Origin: Mycobacterium sp. E2733
GTDB taxonomy: Bacteria > Actinomycetota > Actinomycetes > Mycobacteriales > Mycobacteriaceae
Reading direction: 5' to 3'
NCBI RefSeq assembly: GCF_001667585.1
Contig: NZ_LZJZ01000021.1
Coordinates: 1-64,000, forward strand
DNA: 64,000 bases
Both the position numbers and the translations under genes were made by a program. Below are positions 28,133-36,764 of the stretch, one piece after another. Below the pieces are notes generated by a model. It made no database searches, was not told the origin of the DNA, and saw nothing but the letters and a program-made list of their open reading frames with translations. Position 1 is the first letter of the stretch; every line of letters begins with the position of its first letter.

Positions 28133-28996
28133 ATGGGCAGGGTAACCGGCAAGGTGGCCGTGATAAGCGGCGCGGCGCGCGGCCAAGGCCGTTCGCATGC
28201 GCGGATGCTGGCCGCCGAGGGCGCGGACATCATTGCGGTGGACGTGTGTGCCGACATCGAGACCAATGAGTATCCCCTGGCCCGGCGGGAAGACCTCGAA
28301 GAGACGGCCCGGCTGGTCGAGAAGGAGGGGCAGCGCGCGTTCACCGCGGTCGCCGACGTTCGCGATCGGGTGGCCCTGTCCACCGCGATCGATCAGGGCG
28401 TCGCCGAATTGGGGCATCTCGATGTCGTCGTCGCCAACGCGGGCATCTGCCCGCTGACCGCGGGGCTGCCGCCGCAGGCGTTCGCCGACGCCGTGGACGT
28501 GGACCTGGTCGGCGTGCTGAATCTGGTGCATGCGAGCCTCAAGCATCTGCAAGCCGGCGCGTCGATCATTGTGATCGGTTCCAACGCCGCGTTCATGTCG
28601 TCGATGAACACCACGGGCATCGACGGGGGTCCCGGCGGCGCGGGGTACGCCTTCGCGAAACTGGCTGCCGCGCATTACGTCAACGACTTTGCCTTGGCGC
28701 TTGCGCGGTTCTCCATCCGGATGAACGCGGTGCATCCCACCAACGTCAACACTGACATGCTGCACAGCCCGCCGATCTATCGGGCCTTCCGGCCGGACCT
28801 GAAGGAGCCGACGCGCGAGGATGCCGAACCGGTTTTCCCGCTCGTGCAGGCAATGCCGATCCCCTACGTCGAACCCGAGGACATCAGCGAGGCGGTGCTG
28901 TTCCTTGCCTCCGACGCCGCCCGCTACATCACGGGGCAGCAGCTCCGCGTCGACGGTGGCGGCTTCCTCAAGGTCAAGCCGTGGTCGGGTGCGTGA
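28133..28996 (+). CDS. mycofactocin-type short-chain dehydrogenase
   Basis: A 287-residue SDR. The cofactor loop ISGAARGQGRSHARMLA (about 10-26) is the hallmark of mycofactocin-coupled SDRs, which hold a non-exchangeable nicotinamide cofactor and pass electrons to mycofactocin. The active site has Y-A-F-A-K (YxxxK), and the family's insertion and VHPTNVNTDML block follow. It probably oxidises a secondary alcohol. It is the first gene of a tightly packed eight-gene plus-strand run, with a good ribosome site (gaagga) at the ATG. Confidence 0.9.
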   Translation: MGRVTGKVAVISGAARGQGRSHARMLAAEGADIIAVDVCADIETNEYPLARREDLEETARLVEKEGQRAFTAVADVRDRVALSTAIDQGVAELGHLDVVVANAGICPLTAGLPPQAFADAVDVDLVGVLNLVHASLKHLQAGASIIVIGSNAAFMSSMNTTGIDGGPGGAGYAFAKLAAAHYVNDFALALARFSIRMNAVHPTNVNTDMLHSPPIYRAFRPDLKEPTREDAEPVFPLVQAMPIPYVEPEDISEAVLFLASDAARYITGQQLRVDGGGFLKVKPWSGA

Positions 28997-29001
28997 TACC
29001 A

Positions 29002-29985
29002 ATGGGCGATTCCCCGACGGGCGTCGAGCGCAGGCTGTACGAGCTGATGGTGCTGATGAAGGCGGCCGACGACCGGCTGTCCAAAGGCATTGGCACGGGC
29101 GAGTTCATGTGCGTGTACTGGCCCTCGCGCGGCCAGGAGGCCATCGCCGCGGCCATGGGCGTGGCGCTGCGCCCCGACGACCAGCTGGTGACCACCTACC
29201 GCGGCCTGCACGACCTCATCGGCAAGGGCGTCCCCCTGGAGGAGATCTACGGCGAGATGATGGGCCGCACCGTCGGCGCCGGCCGCGGCAAGGGCGGGAC
29301 CATGCACATCGCCAATCCCGCCAAGGGCGTGATGCTTTCGACCGGAATCGTCGGGGCCGGACCGCCGGTGGCGGTCGGACTGGCGATGGCGGCCAAGCGC
29401 AAGGGCTCCGATCGCGTCACGGTGGTCAGCTTCGGTGACGGCGCCACCAACACCGGGTCCTTCCACGAGGCGGCGAACATGGCCGCGCTGTGGGACCTGC
29501 CGATCGTCTTCGTCTGCCAGAACAACCTCTACGCCGAAATGACGCCCACGGCCGACACGATGAAGCTCGAGCACGTCGCCGACCGGGCGGCCGGTTACGG
29601 CATGCCCGGGGTGCGCGTCGACGGAAACGACCCGCTGGCCGTCAAATCCGCGCTCGAGGAAGCGCTGCGCCGGGCCCGCGCCGGTGGCGGCCCCACCTTC
29701 ATCGAATGCGTGACGTTCCGCTTCCGGGGCCACTACTTCGGCGACCGAATGCCCTACATCCCCGAGCAACAGCTGGCCGCCGCGATGGCAGCCGACCCGG
29801 TCCCCCGCTTCCGCGACCACCTCGCCCACACCGGCGTCTGCGATCCGGACGAACTAGACCACATCGACACCGACGCGCTGGCGGCGGTGGAAACGGCGCT
29901 GCAAACCGTGATGGGCGCGGATTCCCCGTCCATCGATGAGCTGGACCAAGACGTGTACGCGACCCCGATCAAGTTCCCGGTATGA
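29002..29985 (+). CDS. thiamine-dependent dehydrogenase E1 alpha subunit
   Basis: A 327-residue E1 alpha subunit of the 2-oxoacid/acetoin dehydrogenase type. The thiamine diphosphate motif runs from GDGATNTGSFHEAANMAALW (near 145) to QNNLYAE about 28 residues later. The R-G-x-G-K-G-G-T-M-H-I loop near residue 95 is typical of the branched-chain and acetoin enzymes. With the beta subunit it decarboxylates a 2-oxoacid or cleaves an acyloin and acylates a lipoyl arm. The ATG at 29002 is used, though a GTG at 28981 overlapping the SDR stop is possible. The beta gene overlaps its stop (ATGA). Confidence 0.92.
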   Translation: MGDSPTGVERRLYELMVLMKAADDRLSKGIGTGEFMCVYWPSRGQEAIAAAMGVALRPDDQLVTTYRGLHDLIGKGVPLEEIYGEMMGRTVGAGRGKGGTMHIANPAKGVMLSTGIVGAGPPVAVGLAMAAKRKGSDRVTVVSFGDGATNTGSFHEAANMAALWDLPIVFVCQNNLYAEMTPTADTMKLEHVADRAAGYGMPGVRVDGNDPLAVKSALEEALRRARAGGGPTFIECVTFRFRGHYFGDRMPYIPEQQLAAAMAADPVPRFRDHLAHTGVCDPDELDHIDTDALAAVETALQTVMGADSPSIDELDQDVYATPIKFPV

Positions 29986-30998
29986 GCATGCAAGAGACGG
30001 AGATGACGATGCGCGAGGCGCTCAACCTCGCGCTGGATCAAGCGCTTGCCGCCGACGACAGGGTATTCCTGCTCGGTGAGGACATCGCCGATCCCGGCGC
30101 GTCCGGGCCGACCGCGGGCCTGTCGACGAAGTACGGTCACGACCGCGTCCTGGACACACCGATCTCGGAGGCGGCCATCGTCGGCGCGGCCATCGGCGCC
30201 GCCATCGACGGCCTGCTGCCGGTGGCCGAGATCATGATCATGGATTTCATCGGCATCGCCGCCGACCAGCTGATCAACAACGCGGCCAAGCTGAGGTTCA
30301 TGACCGCCGGCCGCACGACGGCGCCGATCACCATCCGCACCCAGGTTTACGCCGGGCTGGCCACCGGTGCCACGCATTCGCAAAGCCTGGAAGCGTGGTT
30401 CATGCACATCCCGGGGATGAAGGTGATCGTGCCGTCCACACCGCGCGACGGGAAGGGTCTCCTGGCATCGGCGATCTTCGACGCGGACCCCTGCCTCTTC
30501 ATCGAAACCATTCGGCTGCAAGGCAAGAAGGGCCCCGTCCCCGTCGATCCCGCGTTCTCAATCCCGCTGGGCCGAGCCGAGATCAAGCGACCCGGCACCG
30601 ACGTCAGCCTGATCGGCTACGGACGCTGCGTGCACGACGCCCTCACCGCCGCGGCCACGCTGAATGAACAGGGCGTGAGCGCCGAGGTCGTCGATCTGCG
30701 CACCCTGGTGCCGCTCGACGTCGAGACCATCGTCGACTCCGCCCGCCGTACCCGCCGGGCCGTCATCATCCACGACGCGGTCCAATTCGCCGGCCCCGGA
30801 GCGGAGCTCGCCGCGATCCTGCACTCAGAGCTGTTTTCCGAGCTGGCCGCGCCCGTCGAACGGGTGGCCGCCCGATTCGTCCCCAGCCCGGCCGCGGCGG
30901 CGCTCGAGGCGCAGGTGTACCCCTCCCCGGCGCGAATCGTCGCGACGGCGCTGAAGACTTTTGGAAGGACCCCGGCGGGGGCGAGAGTGCATGGCTGA
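29982..30998 (+). CDS. thiamine-dependent dehydrogenase E1 beta subunit
   Basis: A 338-residue E1 beta subunit. It begins MREALNLALDQALAADDRVFLLGEDI, and has FDTPISEAAIVGAAIGAA-like (here LDTPISEAAIVGAAIG) and AEIMIMDFIGIAADQLINNAAK blocks typical of transketolase-like beta subunits, then the C-terminal domain (EVVDLRTLVPLDVETIVDSA). It pairs with the alpha subunit to make the alpha2beta2 E1. The ATG overlaps the alpha stop by 4 bases and the lipoyl gene overlaps its own end by 8 bases, so the three are translated together. Confidence 0.92.
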   Translation: MSMQETEMTMREALNLALDQALAADDRVFLLGEDIADPGASGPTAGLSTKYGHDRVLDTPISEAAIVGAAIGAAIDGLLPVAEIMIMDFIGIAADQLINNAAKLRFMTAGRTTAPITIRTQVYAGLATGATHSQSLEAWFMHIPGMKVIVPSTPRDGKGLLASAIFDADPCLFIETIRLQGKKGPVPVDPAFSIPLGRAEIKRPGTDVSLIGYGRCVHDALTAAATLNEQGVSAEVVDLRTLVPLDVETIVDSARRTRRAVIIHDAVQFAGPGAELAAILHSELFSELAAPVERVAARFVPSPAAAALEAQVYPSPARIVATALKTFGRTPAGARVHG

Positions 30999-31227
30999 CT
31001 TCATCATTCGCATTCCACGTGTCTCGGTGGCCGTGTCCGAGGCCGAGCTCACCGGCCTACTGGTCGACGCCGGCCAGCACGTGGACGCGGGCACACCCAT
31101 CTACGTGATCGCCACCGAGAAGGTGGAACAGGAGATCGAAGCCGGGGCGTCGGGCACCGTGCACTGGACGGGCCAAGTCGGGGCCACCTACGACATCGGC
31201 GCCGAAATCGGCGTCATCACTTCATGA
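30991..31227 (+). CDS. free-standing lipoyl-domain protein
   Basis: A 78-residue protein that is a single biotinyl/lipoyl-type domain. The lipoylation hairpin has E-K at 43-44 (ATEKVEQEIEA, Lys44), flanked by the usual glycine turn (G-A-S-G-T-V). There is no peripheral-subunit-binding or E2 catalytic domain. It would carry the acyl group from the E1 subunits encoded just upstream. Neither E2 nor E3 is encoded nearby. It overlaps the E1 beta gene by 8 bases and is followed after 20 bases by the crotonase gene. Biotinylation rather than lipoylation is possible, but the context argues for lipoyl. Confidence 0.85.
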   Translation: MADFIIRIPRVSVAVSEAELTGLLVDAGQHVDAGTPIYVIATEKVEQEIEAGASGTVHWTGQVGATYDIGAEIGVITS

Positions 31228-31247
31228 ACCAGGAAAGGTGAGCACGT

Positions 31248-32117
31248 ATGGATCTCAACGAGACTCGCGAGAGAATCATCTACCAAAAAGAGGGGCCCAT
31301 CGCCCGCGTCACCCTCAACTGGCCGGAGAAGGCGAACGCACAGGACCAGAAGCTGGCCGAAGAGGTCGACGCCGCGCTGCTGGACGCGGACCGCGACTAC
31401 GACATCAAGGTGCTCGTCCTCAAGGCCAACGGCAAGGGCTTCTGCTCGGGACACGCCATCGGCAACAATGCCGTCGACTACCCGGCCTTCGTCGAGGGCG
31501 CCAAAGTCATGGGCACGCCGTGGAAGCCGCAGACGGACCTGTTCGTGAAGCCGGTGCTGAACTTGTGGGAATTCTCCAAACCGACGATCGCCCAGGTGCA
31601 CGGCTACTGCGTCGGCGGGGGCACGCACTACGGGCTGACCACCGACATCGTCATCGCCTCCGAAGACGCCTACTTCTCCTACCCGCCGCTGCAGGGCTTC
31701 GGCATGCCATCGGGTGAATGCTCCATCGAGCCCTGGGTTTTCATGAACTGGCGGCGAGCGGCCTACTACCTGTACCTCGCCGAGGTCATCGACGCCAAGA
31801 AGGCCCTCGAGGTGGGTCTGGTCAACGAGGTGGTACCGCGTGACCAGCTCGACGACCGCGTGGAGGCGATCGCCCGCCACATCGCGCAGGCCCCGATGAC
31901 CACGCTGCTTGCCACCAAGGCCAACCTGAAGCGGGCCTGGGAGCTGATGGGCATGCGGGTGCACTGGCAGAGCTCGAACGACCTTGTCGCCCTGGCCTCC
32001 ATCAGCAAAGACGTCCAGGAGCTGATCCAGACGGTGTTCAGGGACAAAGTGCTGCCCTCCGAGCAAGCGCGGCGCCAGGCCGCGGCCGCGTCGACCGACG
32101 GCGCAACGGCCACTTAG
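31248..32117 (+). CDS. enoyl-CoA hydratase/isomerase family (crotonase)
   Basis: A 289-residue crotonase. The CoA-binding oxyanion blocks are KANGKGFCSGHAI (about 64-76) and HGYCVGGGTHYGL (about 115-127). Where hydratases carry their catalytic Glu pair it has PSGECSIEP. It hydrates an enoyl-CoA, or carries out a related C-C hydrolysis. It is a diverged paralogue of the crotonase at 36761-37606, sharing the ANGKGFC-GH and KRAWELMGMRVH blocks. The ribosome site (aggaaagg) is clear. Confidence 0.88.
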   Translation: MDLNETRERIIYQKEGPIARVTLNWPEKANAQDQKLAEEVDAALLDADRDYDIKVLVLKANGKGFCSGHAIGNNAVDYPAFVEGAKVMGTPWKPQTDLFVKPVLNLWEFSKPTIAQVHGYCVGGGTHYGLTTDIVIASEDAYFSYPPLQGFGMPSGECSIEPWVFMNWRRAAYYLYLAEVIDAKKALEVGLVNEVVPRDQLDDRVEAIARHIAQAPMTTLLATKANLKRAWELMGMRVHWQSSNDLVALASISKDVQELIQTVFRDKVLPSEQARRQAAAASTDGATAT

Positions 32118-32138
32118 GGTTCCGCAGGGCTCGCCCCA

Positions 32139-33674
32139 GTGGACCTCGCCGATCACGCCACAACGGCCGGACAGGCGCCGGCCCTCATCGTCGCGGGCGG
32201 TGCCACGATCTCGCACTCCGAGCTGTATGCCCGCAGTCAGCGCGTCGCCGCGGTGCTGCACGGCGCTGGGCTGCACCCCGGCGACGGCGTGGCGCTGATC
32301 TTGCCCAACCGACCCGAGTTCCTCGAAATCACCTGGGCCTGCCAGCTTTCCGGCCTGTATTACACCGCGGTCAACACTCACTTCACCGCGGACGAGGTCG
32401 TCTACGTCATCGACGACTCCGATGCGCGGGCCGTGTTCGTCGACGCGACCATGCCCGAACTGGCCGCACACGTCCGCGCGGCCAACGCCGCCGTCACCGC
32501 CCACCTTGTGGTGGGGGGCGACCTGCCCGGCTGGCGCGGGTACGAGGACGCGCTGGCGACCGCGGGTGACGCGCCGCCGGCGTCGGACGGATCGGAGATG
32601 CTGTATTCGTCGGGGACCACAGGACGGCCCAAGGCCGTCCGCCGGCCCCTCCCGACCGACGGCAACGGCTCCTGGGCGCAGGCGGTGCTGGAATTGGCGC
32701 TTACCCACAAGTACGTGATGAGCCCGTCAAGCGTGTACCTCTCCCCTGCACCGCTGTACCACGCCGCCGGAGTCAACTACACCATGGCGGTCAACCGCGT
32801 CGGGGCGGCGGCGATCCTCATGCGGAAGTTCGACGCCGAGAACGTCTTGCGGCTGATCGAGACGCACCGCGTGACGCACGCACAGTTCGTACCCACCATG
32901 TTCGTGCGAATGCTCAAGCTGCCCAAGTCGGTTCGGGAGAAGTATGACGTCTCGAGCCTGCGTTGCGTCATCCACGCGGCCGCGCCGTGCCCGGTCGACG
33001 TCAAGCACCACATGATGAAGTGGTTCGGGCCGATCATCCACGAATACTACGGTGGCACCGAGGGGTTCGCGGGTACGACCATCGGCCCGGGGGAATGGCT
33101 GGCCCATCCCGGCTCGGTGGGCAAACCCATGTCGCCGGTGCACGTCATCGGAGACGACGGCGTCGAGTTGCCCGCCGGCCACGCCGGCGAGCTCTTCTTC
33201 GAAGGCGGACCCGACTTCGAATACTTCAAGGACCCCGCCAAGACCGCCTCGGTGTCCAACGACCGAGGCTGGCGCACCCTGGGCGACATGGGGTACGTCG
33301 ACGAGGACGGCTACCTCTACCTCACCGACCGGTCCACGTTCATGATCGTCTCCGGCGGGGTGAACATCTACCCCCAGGAAGTCGAGAACTTGCTGATCAT
33401 GCATCCCAAGCTCGTCGACGCGGCGGTCTTAGGTGTTCCCAACGACGAGTTCGGCGAGGAGGTCAAGGCCGTCGTTCAGCCGGTCGGTGGCGTCACGGCG
33501 GGGCCCGCCCTCGAGGCCGAGCTCATCGAGTACTGCAGAGCGCACCTGGCGGGCTACAAGTGCCCCCGCACCGTGGAGTTCGTCCAGGAATTGCCCCGGG
33601 ACCCGAACGGAAAGCTGTACAAGAGACGCATTCGCGAGCGTTACTGGCAGGGGCGGGCATCGCGGATCCTATGA
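32139..33674 (+). CDS. acyl-CoA synthetase (FadD-like)
   Basis: A 511-residue adenylate-forming enzyme that activates a carboxylic acid to its CoA thioester with ATP. The phosphate loop is YSSGTTGRPKAV (about 155), the A5 block is YYGGTEGFA (about 302), and the C-terminal GWRTLGDMGYVDEDGYLYLTD, S-G-G-V-N-I-Y-P-Q-E and final N-G-K-L-Y-K (the catalytic Lys motif) are all present. The GTG at 32139 follows the crotonase stop by 21 bases. The first ~15 residues are short for the family, but no better start is seen. It probably activates the acid entering this pathway. Confidence 0.9.
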   Translation: MDLADHATTAGQAPALIVAGGATISHSELYARSQRVAAVLHGAGLHPGDGVALILPNRPEFLEITWACQLSGLYYTAVNTHFTADEVVYVIDDSDARAVFVDATMPELAAHVRAANAAVTAHLVVGGDLPGWRGYEDALATAGDAPPASDGSEMLYSSGTTGRPKAVRRPLPTDGNGSWAQAVLELALTHKYVMSPSSVYLSPAPLYHAAGVNYTMAVNRVGAAAILMRKFDAENVLRLIETHRVTHAQFVPTMFVRMLKLPKSVREKYDVSSLRCVIHAAAPCPVDVKHHMMKWFGPIIHEYYGGTEGFAGTTIGPGEWLAHPGSVGKPMSPVHVIGDDGVELPAGHAGELFFEGGPDFEYFKDPAKTASVSNDRGWRTLGDMGYVDEDGYLYLTDRSTFMIVSGGVNIYPQEVENLLIMHPKLVDAAVLGVPNDEFGEEVKAVVQPVGGVTAGPALEAELIEYCRAHLAGYKCPRTVEFVQELPRDPNGKLYKRRIRERYWQGRASRIL

Positions 33675-33684
33675 GGGGATGAAA

Positions 33685-35070
33685 ATGGTCACCACCCAGA
33701 GCACCCATGACAGCCAAATCAACTGGACTCCGCTTCCGGTGCCGTGGGCGGTCCAGGCCGTCGATCGCATTCCCAAGCAGCGCTACTACGACCCGGAGTT
33801 CTACGCCCTCGAAACCGAAAAGCTCTGGCCGCGCGTGTGGCAAATGGCCTGCCGTCTGGAAGAAATTCCCAAGCCCGGCGACTACGTCGAGTACGAGATC
33901 CTTGACGAGTCGATCATCGTGGTCCGCCTGGACGCGGAAAACGTACGCGCCTACCACAACGCCTGTCGCCACCGCGGGGTGAAGCTTGTGGAGGGCAATG
34001 GAAACCGGCGCACGTTGGTGTGCCCGTTTCACGGATGGTGCTGGGGCATCGACGGACGCAACACCTTCGTGCTGAGGCCCGAAGAGTTCGACGACCACAA
34101 CCTGGACCCGGAGGATCTTCGCTTGGTCTCGGTCCGGTGCGAGGTCTGGGGCGGGTGCGCGTGGATCAACCTCGACGACGATGCACCGCCGCTGCGCGAC
34201 TGCTTCGAGCCGTTCGCATCGATCTACGACGCATGGAAAGTGGAGTCGCTGCGCGTCGAGTGGTGGCAGTCGTGCCGGTTGCCGGTGAACTGGAAACTGG
34301 CGACCGCCGCATTCATGGAGGGCTATCACGTCCCGCAGACCCACCCACAACTGCTGCCGTCCAGCATGCCGAAGCGGCCCGACACCTCACGACCACCCGG
34401 ATTGGCCCAGACCAACCTGTATTTCATGCGCACCCTGGGTGAAGGCATGGCCGGCATGACCCACGAGAACGATGTCCGCATCGCCGAGGGCCTGCAGGAC
34501 ATGGAACTGCCGGCCGACCCGGCCGAGGCGATGGCCGTCTGGCGCAGCACCCTCAATGACGCCATCGTGCACTGGCACCGAGCCCGGGGCTGCGACATTC
34601 CCGACCTCAACGAGTTGCAGCGGCGCGGCATCGACGAAGCGATCAATTTCGCTTTCCCCCACTATTTTCTGCTTCCCCAGTACAGCAGCGCCTCGTCATA
34701 CCGGATCCGGCCGCTGGGTCCGGAGGAAACGCTTTTCGAGATCTGGTCACTCACCCGCATTCCACCTGAGCAGAGTACGGCCAAGCCGACGCCGCCCGTA
34801 CCCATGGCACCCGACGACCCGCGCTGGCCACCGATACCCGCCCAGGATTTCTCCAACCTGCCTAGACAACAAAAAGGACTGCACTCCAAGGGCTTTGAGT
34901 ACATGCGGCTGTCCAGCCGCATCGAGGGCTTGATCTCCAACTTCGAACGCGTGATAGACGGCTTCCTCGCCGGCCTGCCGTACGACGCCCTGGTGCCCGC
35001 CATCCAGAAGACCAACACCACCATCGACGTCCCGGTCGCCGACCTCGGCTTCAGCGCGGGCGCACGATGA
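33685..35070 (+). CDS. Rieske non-haem iron oxygenase, alpha subunit
   Basis: A 461-residue ring-hydroxylating oxygenase. The Rieske 2Fe-2S ligands are in A-C-R-H-R-G (about 93-95) and C-P-F-H-G-W (about 113-116), the spacing being CxH-x17-CxxH. The mononuclear iron site begins EGYHVPQTH (about 212-220). Like KshA or aromatic dioxygenases, it would hydroxylate a ring or steroid-like skeleton, but no reductase or ferredoxin gene is adjacent. The start at 33685 has gagggg six bases upstream; ATG 33679 is too close to it. Its stop overlaps the next gene (ATGA). Confidence 0.9.
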   Translation: MVTTQSTHDSQINWTPLPVPWAVQAVDRIPKQRYYDPEFYALETEKLWPRVWQMACRLEEIPKPGDYVEYEILDESIIVVRLDAENVRAYHNACRHRGVKLVEGNGNRRTLVCPFHGWCWGIDGRNTFVLRPEEFDDHNLDPEDLRLVSVRCEVWGGCAWINLDDDAPPLRDCFEPFASIYDAWKVESLRVEWWQSCRLPVNWKLATAAFMEGYHVPQTHPQLLPSSMPKRPDTSRPPGLAQTNLYFMRTLGEGMAGMTHENDVRIAEGLQDMELPADPAEAMAVWRSTLNDAIVHWHRARGCDIPDLNELQRRGIDEAINFAFPHYFLLPQYSSASSYRIRPLGPEETLFEIWSLTRIPPEQSTAKPTPPVPMAPDDPRWPPIPAQDFSNLPRQQKGLHSKGFEYMRLSSRIEGLISNFERVIDGFLAGLPYDALVPAIQKTNTTIDVPVADLGFSAGAR

Positions 35071-36764
35071 CCACCCGGTGGGACCGCTCCGTCGACCTGC
35101 TCATCGCGGGCAGTGGCGGGGGCGGCCTGGTGGCGGCGCTGGCGGCACTCGACTCAGGCATCGAACCCCTGGTGATCGAAAAACAACCCCTGGTCGGCGG
35201 TTCCACCGGGCTTTCCGGTGGCATGGTGTGGCTGCCCAACAACCCGCTCATGCGCGCCGACGGCATCCCGGACTCGCACGAAGACGGCCTGGCCTATTTC
35301 GACGACGTCGTCGGCGACATCGGGCCGGCTTCGTCGCCGGCCCGGCGCGAGACGTTCCTCAGCGCGGGCTACGAAATGATCAACTTCCTGACCCGCAAGG
35401 GTGTTCGGTTTGTGCGGTGCCCCGGCTGGAGCGACTATTACCCGAACCACAAGGGCGGCAACGAGGCCGGTCGCGCAATCGAGTGCGTCCCCTACGATGC
35501 GGCCGCGCTGGGCAGCTGGCGTGACAAGGTCCAGCCCTCGATGGCCAAGGCCTACGGCGGATTCGTCCTCAAGACCAACGAGCTGCGTTCGGTGCAGTAC
35601 TTCAATCGTTCACCGCGAGCCTTCGCCGTGGCGATGCGAGTTTTCGTGCGCACCAGGGCCGCCCGGCTCCGCCGCCGGGAAATGCTCACCAACGGAGCGT
35701 CGCTCATCGGTCAGATGCTCAAGGTGCTGATCGATCTGCGCGGCGAGCCGCCGATCTGGACTGGCGCGGCAATGGAGGACCTGGTCGTCGAGGACGGCCG
35801 GGTCGTCGGCGCGCGCGTCTCACGTCACGGCGAGACGCTGAACGTCCAGGCGCGCAAGGGCGTCCTGCTCGCGGCGGGCGGCTTCAGCCGCAACGCGGAT
35901 ATGCGCCGCCGCTACAGCGGGGAGCAGCCCAACGAGGGGCTCTGGTCCATCGCGAACGCCGGTGACACCGGCGAGGTGTTGCAGACCGCGATCCGGCTGG
36001 GCGCCAAGACCGACCTGATGGACGAGGCCTGGTGGCTGCCATCGGTGTTCATCGCCGACGGAGGTGACGCTGCGAAGGCTCTGGGCAGCGGGCGGCAGCG
36101 CCCCGGCGCCATCTACGTCGACGGAACCGGCCGGCGGTTCTGCAACGAGTCCAACTCGTACGTCGAGGTCGGCAAGGCGATGTACGCAAACAAGGCGGTG
36201 CCGTGCTGGATGGTGTTCGACGAGGGCTACATCAGCCGGTACGTGTCGGGGGCCAACCCGTTCAAGAAGCGTCGCCTTCCCGAAGAACTCTTCACGCGGG
36301 GCGCGGTCGTACGGGGTGACACTATCGGTGATCTCGCGCGCAAGATGGGTGTCCCTGGCGATGCGCTGGAGCAGACGATCAAGCGCTTCAACGGTTTTGC
36401 GGTCAAGGGGCTCGATCCCGACTTCGGGCGCGGTCAGTCGGCCTATAACGACTGCCTGGGTGATCCCGGCTATCGCCCCAATGCCGCGCTCGGCCCGCTA
36501 GAGCGGTCACCGTACTACGCCACCAAAGTCGTTCCGGCCGATGTCGGAACGTGCGGCGGGGTGATCACCAACGAGTACGCCCAGGTGCTCGACGAGGACG
36601 ACCGCGTGATCGACGGACTGTACGCGACGGGCAACATCACCGCGACGGTGATGGGCCGCAATTATCTAGGTGCCGGTGGAAGCATCGCCTACACAATGGT
36701 GTTCGGTTACGTCGCCGCCCGCCACGCCGGCGGCCGGAGTGTCGCGGGCGACACGAGCCGTTAG
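35067..36764 (+). CDS. KstD-like FAD dehydrogenase
   Basis: A 565-residue flavoprotein of the 3-ketosteroid-delta1-dehydrogenase/fumarate reductase family. The N-terminal dinucleotide fold is DLLIAGSGGGGLVAALAALD (about 9-28), followed by EKQPLVGGSTGLSGG. The C-terminus has YATGNITATVMGRNYLGAGGSIAYTMVFGY, the FAD/substrate wall of KstD-like proteins. It would insert a double bond next to a ketone, or reduce one. The start overlaps the Rieske gene by 4 bases, and its stop overlaps the stop of the convergent crotonase gene at 36761. Confidence 0.9.
   Translation: MTTRWDRSVDLLIAGSGGGGLVAALAALDSGIEPLVIEKQPLVGGSTGLSGGMVWLPNNPLMRADGIPDSHEDGLAYFDDVVGDIGPASSPARRETFLSAGYEMINFLTRKGVRFVRCPGWSDYYPNHKGGNEAGRAIECVPYDAAALGSWRDKVQPSMAKAYGGFVLKTNELRSVQYFNRSPRAFAVAMRVFVRTRAARLRRREMLTNGASLIGQMLKVLIDLRGEPPIWTGAAMEDLVVEDGRVVGARVSRHGETLNVQARKGVLLAAGGFSRNADMRRRYSGEQPNEGLWSIANAGDTGEVLQTAIRLGAKTDLMDEAWWLPSVFIADGGDAAKALGSGRQRPGAIYVDGTGRRFCNESNSYVEVGKAMYANKAVPCWMVFDEGYISRYVSGANPFKKRRLPEELFTRGAVVRGDTIGDLARKMGVPGDALEQTIKRFNGFAVKGLDPDFGRGQSAYNDCLGDPGYRPNAALGPLERSPYYATKVVPADVGTCGGVITNEYAQVLDEDDRVIDGLYATGNITATVMGRNYLGAGGSIAYTMVFGYVAARHAGGRSVAGDTSR

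Noticed and set aside
33685..36764. Rieske/KstD pair as the KshA/KstD steps of cholesterol degradation
   Set aside because: The Rieske protein is longer than KshA (about 460 against about 380 residues), no KshB is adjacent, and the neighbouring E1/lipoyl genes are not part of that cluster. The similarity is only at family level.
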